This document shows positions 4,333-8,183 of a stretch of 8,183 bases of DNA, piece after piece; positions within the stretch are counted from its first letter, which is position 1, and each line of letters begins with the position of its first letter. This stretch comes from Candidatus Nealsoniibacteriota bacterium. GTDB lineage: Bacteria > Patescibacteriota > Minisyncoccia > Minisyncoccales > CSSED10-335. The position numbers were made by a program, and so were the translations under genes. The DNA is taken from the NCBI GenBank assembly GCA_003557585.1, contig PWOE01000030.1, forward strand, positions 1-8,183. The letters run 5' to 3'. The notes under the pieces were generated by a model. It was not told the origin of the DNA. It worked only from the letters and a program-made list of their open reading frames with translations, and did no database searches.

Positions 4333-7120
4333 TTTAAGAAAATTGAATAAAGAGCAGAAAAGAGCGGTTACTTGCGATGATAGACCGACTCTAGTTATTG
4401 CTGGGCCAGGCACTGGCAAAACAACTGTTATCTCTTGCCGGGCAGCATATCTAATAAAAAAGAAGATATATTTACCTGAAGAGATTTTGGGACTCACCTT
4501 TGGAGATAAGGCCGCTAAAGAGATGGAAGACCGCATAACTTCCATAACCAATCAAGACTGTTCCAATCTTTGGATTTCCACCTTTCACGCCTTCTGCGAT
4601 AGAGTTTTAAAGGAGAGTGGCTTAGAGATAGGCATACCAATTGATTTCAAGATTATTGAAGAGTCAAAAGCTCGGTTACTGATTAAGAAGAATATAGATA
4701 AATTTGAATTAGATTATTATGCTCCGCTAGGAAATCCGATGAGTATCGTAGATTCGCTTTTATCTCACTTTTCAGAACTAAAAGATAATAATATCAGCCC
4801 TCAGGAATACTTGAATTTTTCAAAAAAACTAAAAGGTGATGAAAAAAAGAGAGTTAAAGAGATTGCAAAAGCATTCAAATTATATCAAGAGTTACTTTTA
4901 AATAATAATTATCTCGATTTCAGTGATTTAATTAATTACACAATTGAATTATTCAAGAAAAGACCTCTTGTTCTTAAGAGATATAAAGATGTTTTTAAGT
5001 ATCTTTTAGTTGATGAGTTTCAAGACACAAATAAGAGTCAATATGAATTGATGAAATTGATTTCTTTACCAGAGGGTAGGGTCTTCATCTCTGCCGACAG
5101 CAACCAAGCGATATATCAGTGGCGAGGCGCTCATTCCGGAAATATCTATCAATTCAAAAAAGATTATTCAAAGCCAAGAGAAGTGGCTTTAATCAAGAAT
5201 TATAGGTCTTTCCAGAATATATTAGATCTCAGTAATAAGTTCATTTCTCTTCGTAATCCAGAATCTAAAAGATTGGTTGCTTACAAAAAAGGAAGAGGCA
5301 GGGTAGAGCATCTACATCTAGAGACAGTTGAAGAAGAAAGAAGAGCTGTCGTGAATAAGATATTTGAGATTTCAAAAGAGAAGAACGAAAGTTTTGATAA
5401 TTTTGCCATATTAGCTAGGACGAATAACGACGCTAATTTAATGGCTCAAAGCTGCAAGAGAATCGGCTTGCCATCTCATTTTATAGCAATGAGGGGCCTC
5501 TATCAGAAATCAATTATTATAGACATTATCTCTTACTTTAATTTAATAAATAACTATTATGATGACTCGGCTTTTTATCGAGTTTTAAGCTTTCCTTTCT
5601 ATAAAATCAAGACCAGCGATATATCAAAGATTTTTCATTACAGTAAAAAGAGCCTTAAATCGGTATACGAAATTATCAAAGATGTAGATAAGATATCTGA
5701 TGTTTCAAAAAAGACAATAGATAAAGTGAAATTAATTCTTTCTCAAGTTGAAAAAGACGCTAAAAGTGCGCTGCGTTTAGAAGTCTCTAGCCTGTTAATC
5801 TCTTTTCTCAATGAGTCGGGTTATTTAAACTATCTTTCAAAAGAGGGAAGTCAAGACGACTTGGATTACTTGAATCAATTTCTTGATAGAATTAAAAGCT
5901 TTGAAGAGTCTACTTTAAATCCAAAACTCAAAGATTTTATGGAAGAGATTGATCTTGAAATTAATTTCGGGGAAAGCGGCAGATTGCAATTTGATTCTTA
6001 TCAAAAAGAAGAATCAGTTAAAATTATGACTGTTCATGGATCTAAGGGGCTAGAATTTAATCATCTTTTTATTATTAATCTTGTTGATAGAAAATTCCCA
6101 GCGATTAAAAAAAGGAGCTCGCTAGAGATCCCTGATGCCCTAAAGAGAGATTTTACACACAAAGAGGCTTGTGAAGACGAAGAAAGGAAACTTTTCTATG
6201 TTGCCATGACTCGTGCCAAAGAGAGTCTCTTTTTTACTTCTGCAGAAAACTATGGTGGACTAAAGAAGAGAAAATTGTCAAAATTCTTAATTGAAATTGG
6301 TTATAACCCCCCTAAAGAAAAAGACTCATTAAAGAGAGATTTCTTTGTCAAAAAAAAGAAGGAGCTAAAAAAGACAAAGTATTCAATTCCGAAAGAATTC
6401 TCTTTCAGCCAATTAGCCGTTTTTGAAAAGTGCCCATTCCAGTATAAGTTAAAATATCTCGTAAAGATTCCTTCTAAAGAAAAACCGACTTCACTTTTTG
6501 GAAGAATGATGCACGATCTTTTGTGCCAGATAGCTAAAAGATCGATTGAGGGTAATATAGAATTAAAAGAATCGCTGAGATTATACAAGGAAGGGTGGAC
6601 CGGTGAATGGTTTAACTCTAAAAAGGAGAGAGGTTTGTATTACGATTTGGGCAAGAAGATAATTAAAGATTTTCATTGCGAAATAGAAAACAATCAACTT
6701 AGACCTCTCTTTTTAAATGGCAGACCAGCTTTAGAGCTATTTTTCAGATTAAAAATCAAAGATAGAAAGATAAAAGGAAGGATTGATAGAATTGATTCAA
6801 AAGATGGTGAGATTGAAATCATAGACTATAAGAGTGGTAAATTCAAAGAAAAGACGAGCAAAGAAGAAAAAAGGCAATTGTTAATCTATCAACTCGCAAC
6901 ACAAGAAATGTTTAATTTAAAAGCAACGAAATTAACATTTCACTACCTCAAGGAGAATAAGAAGGTCTCTTTTCTTGCAAAAGATTTGAAAAAAGATGAA
7001 TTCAAGAAAGAGTTGCTTAAAGAAACAGAAAGAATTGAAAAAAGTGATTTCCAAGCTACTCCTGGATACCATTGCAAGTATTGTGACTTTAATAATATCT
7101 GTGAAAAAAACCTTGATTGA
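4325..7120 (+). CDS. UvrD/PcrA-type superfamily 1 helicase fused to a Fe-S PD-(D/E)XK nuclease
   Basis: The 931-residue protein has a complete SF1A helicase: the Q-motif region LNKEQKRAV at 7-15, Walker A AGPGTGKTT at 26-34, LTFGDKAAKEM (Ia) at 57-67, LLVDEFQDTN (II) at 227-236, ISADSNQAIYQWRGA (III) at 255-269, NYRSFQNI (IV) at 292-299, VKIMTVHGSKGLEF (V) at 565-578, and RKLFYVAMTRAKE (VI) at 621-633. From about 690 a RecB/AddB-like nuclease domain follows, with GRMMH (His730), GRIDRID (Asp821) and IDYKSGK (Asp834, Lys836), then QLLIYQLA. The order and the 13-residue Asp spacing match the RecB active site (His956, Asp1067, Asp1080, Lys1082). Cys703 (KCPFQYK) and a C-x2-C-x5-C at Cys917/920/926 are the usual ligands of a 4Fe-4S cluster, as in AddB and Cas4. 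It is shorter than AddA and resembles the helicase-nuclease plan of AdnA/AdnB. It probably processes DNA ends in recombination. ATG 4325 overlaps the preceding stop; there is no SD. Confidence 0.94.
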   Translation: MVDLRKLNKEQKRAVTCDDRPTLVIAGPGTGKTTVISCRAAYLIKKKIYLPEEILGLTFGDKAAKEMEDRITSITNQDCSNLWISTFHAFCDRVLKESGLEIGIPIDFKIIEESKARLLIKKNIDKFELDYYAPLGNPMSIVDSLLSHFSELKDNNISPQEYLNFSKKLKGDEKKRVKEIAKAFKLYQELLLNNNYLDFSDLINYTIELFKKRPLVLKRYKDVFKYLLVDEFQDTNKSQYELMKLISLPEGRVFISADSNQAIYQWRGAHSGNIYQFKKDYSKPREVALIKNYRSFQNILDLSNKFISLRNPESKRLVAYKKGRGRVEHLHLETVEEERRAVVNKIFEISKEKNESFDNFAILARTNNDANLMAQSCKRIGLPSHFIAMRGLYQKSIIIDIISYFNLINNYYDDSAFYRVLSFPFYKIKTSDISKIFHYSKKSLKSVYEIIKDVDKISDVSKKTIDKVKLILSQVEKDAKSALRLEVSSLLISFLNESGYLNYLSKEGSQDDLDYLNQFLDRIKSFEESTLNPKLKDFMEEIDLEINFGESGRLQFDSYQKEESVKIMTVHGSKGLEFNHLFIINLVDRKFPAIKKRSSLEIPDALKRDFTHKEACEDEERKLFYVAMTRAKESLFFTSAENYGGLKKRKLSKFLIEIGYNPPKEKDSLKRDFFVKKKKELKKTKYSIPKEFSFSQLAVFEKCPFQYKLKYLVKIPSKEKPTSLFGRMMHDLLCQIAKRSIEGNIELKESLRLYKEGWTGEWFNSKKERGLYYDLGKKIIKDFHCEIENNQLRPLFLNGRPALELFFRLKIKDRKIKGRIDRIDSKDGEIEIIDYKSGKFKEKTSKEEKRQLLIYQLATQEMFNLKATKLTFHYLKENKKVSFLAKDLKKDEFKKELLKETERIEKSDFQATPGYHCKYCDFNNICEKNLD

Positions 7121-7144
7121 TTTATTTTGAATATGATGTATAAT
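7117..7144 (+). promoter_or_regulatory. sigma70-type promoter for the small membrane protein genes
   Basis: TTGATT (7117-7122) and a perfect TATAAT (7139-7144) are 16 bases apart. Transcription would start near 7151, about five bases before ATG 7156, giving a leaderless or nearly leaderless message. The -35 overlaps the helicase stop codon. This marks the break between the long operon and the right-hand group. Confidence 0.6.
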
Positions 7145-7155
7145 TATCTAATAAT

Positions 7156-7659
7156 ATGCAAAGAGGATTTGCTTTAAAGTCATTTGTAATAATTCTTGTT
7201 ATCATTATCAGTATGATTCTGATTGCTTTTTTTGTTCAAAGAAGGAGTGGTGATGATAATTCAGAAGAAGCCCAAGAGGAATTCCAAGAAGAGATGTCAG
7301 AGGAAGTTGAATATCTTGATGATAGTGATTCTGAAGAGAGAGAAGAAGGAGGAGAAGAAGAAGAGAATCAAGTAGATGTAAGCGAAGGAATAATAGAGGT
7401 AACAGACTTAACCGAGGAAGAGTCAAGGTTAGCTATTAAGGCCAAGGAAGACTTATCGAATAGGCTAGGGGTTGACTACGATAGAATATTTTTGATAGAA
7501 GTAAGGGAAGTTGTTTTTTCAGATGATTCTTTGGGAACATCACAACCAGGAGAGACTTACTCTCAAGATCCCGTTGACGGTCATATAATAATTCTTTATT
7601 ATAACGATATAGAATATAGGTATCACGCTAGTCAAGATAAATTTATTTTTGTTCAATAA
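7156..7659 (+). CDS. single-span membrane protein with acidic linker and C-terminal SLGxxQPG domain
   Basis: In this 167-residue protein a hydrophobic segment at about 9-27 follows a short basic start (MQRGFALK) and is probably an uncleaved signal anchor. Residues 33-75 form a low-complexity linker made mainly of Glu, Asp and Ser. Residues about 86-167 form a small domain: a helix (EESRLAIKAKEDLSNRLGV) then strands with VREVVFSDDSLGTSQPGETY, GHIIILYYN and YRYHASQDKFIFV. I recognise this from secreted proteins of other bacteria, where the core often reads SLGCPQPG...Y...GY.I.....YEYHT; Thr128 and Ser129 stand where Cys-Pro is common. The function of that domain is not known to me. An extracellular location at the membrane surface is inferred. 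The ATG has no SD and follows a good promoter closely. The next gene starts five bases after the stop. Confidence 0.8.
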   Translation: MQRGFALKSFVIILVIIISMILIAFFVQRRSGDDNSEEAQEEFQEEMSEEVEYLDDSDSEEREEGGEEEENQVDVSEGIIEVTDLTEEESRLAIKAKEDLSNRLGVDYDRIFLIEVREVVFSDDSLGTSQPGETYSQDPVDGHIIILYYNDIEYRYHASQDKFIFVQ

Positions 7660-7664
7660 TTAAT

Positions 7665-7916
7665 ATGTCTTTCAAGAAAACACCTCTTTTAATCGTCATA
7701 TCAATTGTTTTTATTGGTATATTCCTTTTTGGCGTTTTTGGAGCAGGTGGTTTTTTTGTTGAAGATATTAAAGACAAATCAAGGCAACAGATGGAGTCAT
7801 CATTAGATGTTGAGAAGATAAGAAGAGAGATGAACAAGATGACTGTTGATGAAATTGAAGAAACTATTTCAAAAATTGAACAGGAGATAAGTAGACTTGA
7901 ATCACAAATGAGATAA
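7665..7916 (+). CDS. small single-span membrane protein with coiled coil, unrecognised
   Basis: The 83-residue product starts with a basic MSFKKT, then a membrane segment at about 7-27 that ends in a glycine-rich turn (GAGG). From 34 to 82 the sequence is strongly helical and charged, with regular hydrophobic positions (VEKIRREMNKMTVDEIEET followed by SKIEQEISRLE), suggesting a short coiled coil that could oligomerise or pair with a partner outside the membrane. I do not recognise a family. It lies five bases after the preceding stop, so cotranscription is likely. The start has no SD but the same AATATG context as several other genes here. The reality of the gene rests on position, membrane-helix structure and a neighbour of the same architecture. 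Confidence 0.72.
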   Translation: MSFKKTPLLIVISIVFIGIFLFGVFGAGGFFVEDIKDKSRQQMESSLDVEKIRREMNKMTVDEIEETISKIEQEISRLESQMR

Positions 7917-7960
7917 AATAGAGTTTTCTAAAGGTCGATTTTTCAAACAAAAAGAAAAAA

Positions 7961-8183
7961 ATGTCTAAACAAACTTTAATCATTATTCTTGCGATTATCG
8001 CAATCGGAATAGTCATCATTCTTTTCGCTGGAACTGGTGCAGATATCGACCCAGTTGATGACGAAGATGTAACCATTGACGATATCGACATTGACGGAAT
8101 TATCGATGACATCGATGAATACGTTGAAGACGATGTTGAGGATGACATCGATGAATACGTTGAAGACAGTGTCGAAGAAGAAA
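7961..8183 (+). CDS. single-span membrane protein with extremely acidic repeat region, 3' end off the window
   Basis: The visible 74 residues begin MSKQT, continue as a hydrophobic anchor at about 5-23, then a short GTG turn, and then almost only Asp, Glu, Ile and Val. The acidic part contains two copies of a 12-residue unit, DDIDEYVED-(D/S)-VE (residues 49-60 and 61-72), and continues past the window. Only one lysine, at position 3, is visible. Codon choice differs from the neighbours: Asp is GAT and GAC in equal numbers, Ile is nearly always ATC or ATT, and Val often GTT/GTC, where nearby genes use ATA and A/T-ending codons heavily. This can mean high expression or a different origin. The acidic region could bind cations or act as a surface spacer; no family is recognised. 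The 44-base upstream gap holds no clear SD or promoter. Confidence 0.7.
   Translation, partial: MSKQTLIIILAIIAIGIVIILFAGTGADIDPVDDEDVTIDDIDIDGIIDDIDEYVEDDVEDDIDEYVEDSVEEE
8105..8176 (+). repeat. tandem 36-base repeat, two copies
   Basis: Units at 8105-8140 and 8141-8176 agree at 32 of 36 bases; the first 27 bases of each are identical. In frame they encode a 12-residue acidic unit, so the repeat is part of the protein rather than a DNA element such as CRISPR. It may continue beyond the window. Confidence 0.85.

Noticed and set aside
7208..7426. Minus-strand leucine-rich reading frame
   Set aside because: It is the antisense of the GAA/GAG-rich acidic linker of the gene at 7156-7659; the Leu-rich sequence is a consequence of that composition.
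7864..8148. Minus-strand Ser/Met/Ile-rich reading frame
   Set aside because: It mirrors the GAT/GAC/GAA repeats of the acidic gene at 7961 and spans two plus-strand genes; no domain is visible.
8105..8176. CRISPR-like or mobile repeat
   Set aside because: The units are contiguous, in frame, and have no spacers; they encode a protein repeat.
1..8183. Recoded TGA (glycine) genetic code
   Set aside because: TGA ends xseA, the transpeptidase-carboxypeptidase and the helicase at the expected family lengths, so the standard bacterial code applies.

Overview
The window looks like part of a small, AT-rich bacterial genome, most likely from the Candidate Phyla Radiation (Patescibacteria). This is an inference from tightly packed and overlapping genes, Lys/Glu/Ile-rich proteins, near absence of Shine-Dalgarno (SD) sites, and the family content: a DUF6485 protein, an L,D-transpeptidase of the style seen in that group, an S11 peptidase fusion, and short single-span acidic proteins. 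TGA acts as a stop at the ends of xseA, the peptidoglycan enzyme and the helicase, so the recoded TGA=Gly lineages are unlikely. All recognised genes are on the + strand.

Left part (1-1260), mixed small genes: the 3' end of a DUF2177 membrane protein; a RimP-like protein that stops at the end of its N-terminal domain; a 64-residue cysteine-rich DUF6485 protein; and an unrecognised 128-residue protein with an SSCEG motif. That last gene has a TTG start, a strong AGGAGG ribosome binding site, a clearly higher GC content than the genes to its right, and its own intrinsic terminator.

Centre (1260-7120), one overlapping gene chain: an apparent relic ORF whose start resembles DUF167/YggU and whose end resembles the last part of a MacB/FtsX-type permease; then xseA and xseB (exonuclease VII), a membrane-anchored L,D-transpeptidase/D,D-carboxypeptidase fusion, and a UvrD-type helicase fused to an iron-sulfur PD-(D/E)XK nuclease. 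Every junction overlaps by 4 or 8 bases, so the chain is probably one transcript with coupled translation. It combines DNA end-processing and repair with peptidoglycan crosslinking.

Right part (7121-8183): a good sigma70-type promoter precedes three consecutive small proteins. Each has one N-terminal membrane segment and a charged exterior: an acidic linker plus a small SLG-x-x-QPG domain; a short coiled coil; and a very acidic protein with 12-residue repeats that runs off the window. They look like an uncharacterised envelope or surface set.

No tRNA, rRNA, CRISPR array, transposase or other defined mobile element was seen. No complete novel system is evident. The best leads are the trio of acidic membrane proteins, the permease/DUF167 relic, the one-domain RimP, and the coupling of nucleases with a bifunctional cell wall enzyme.
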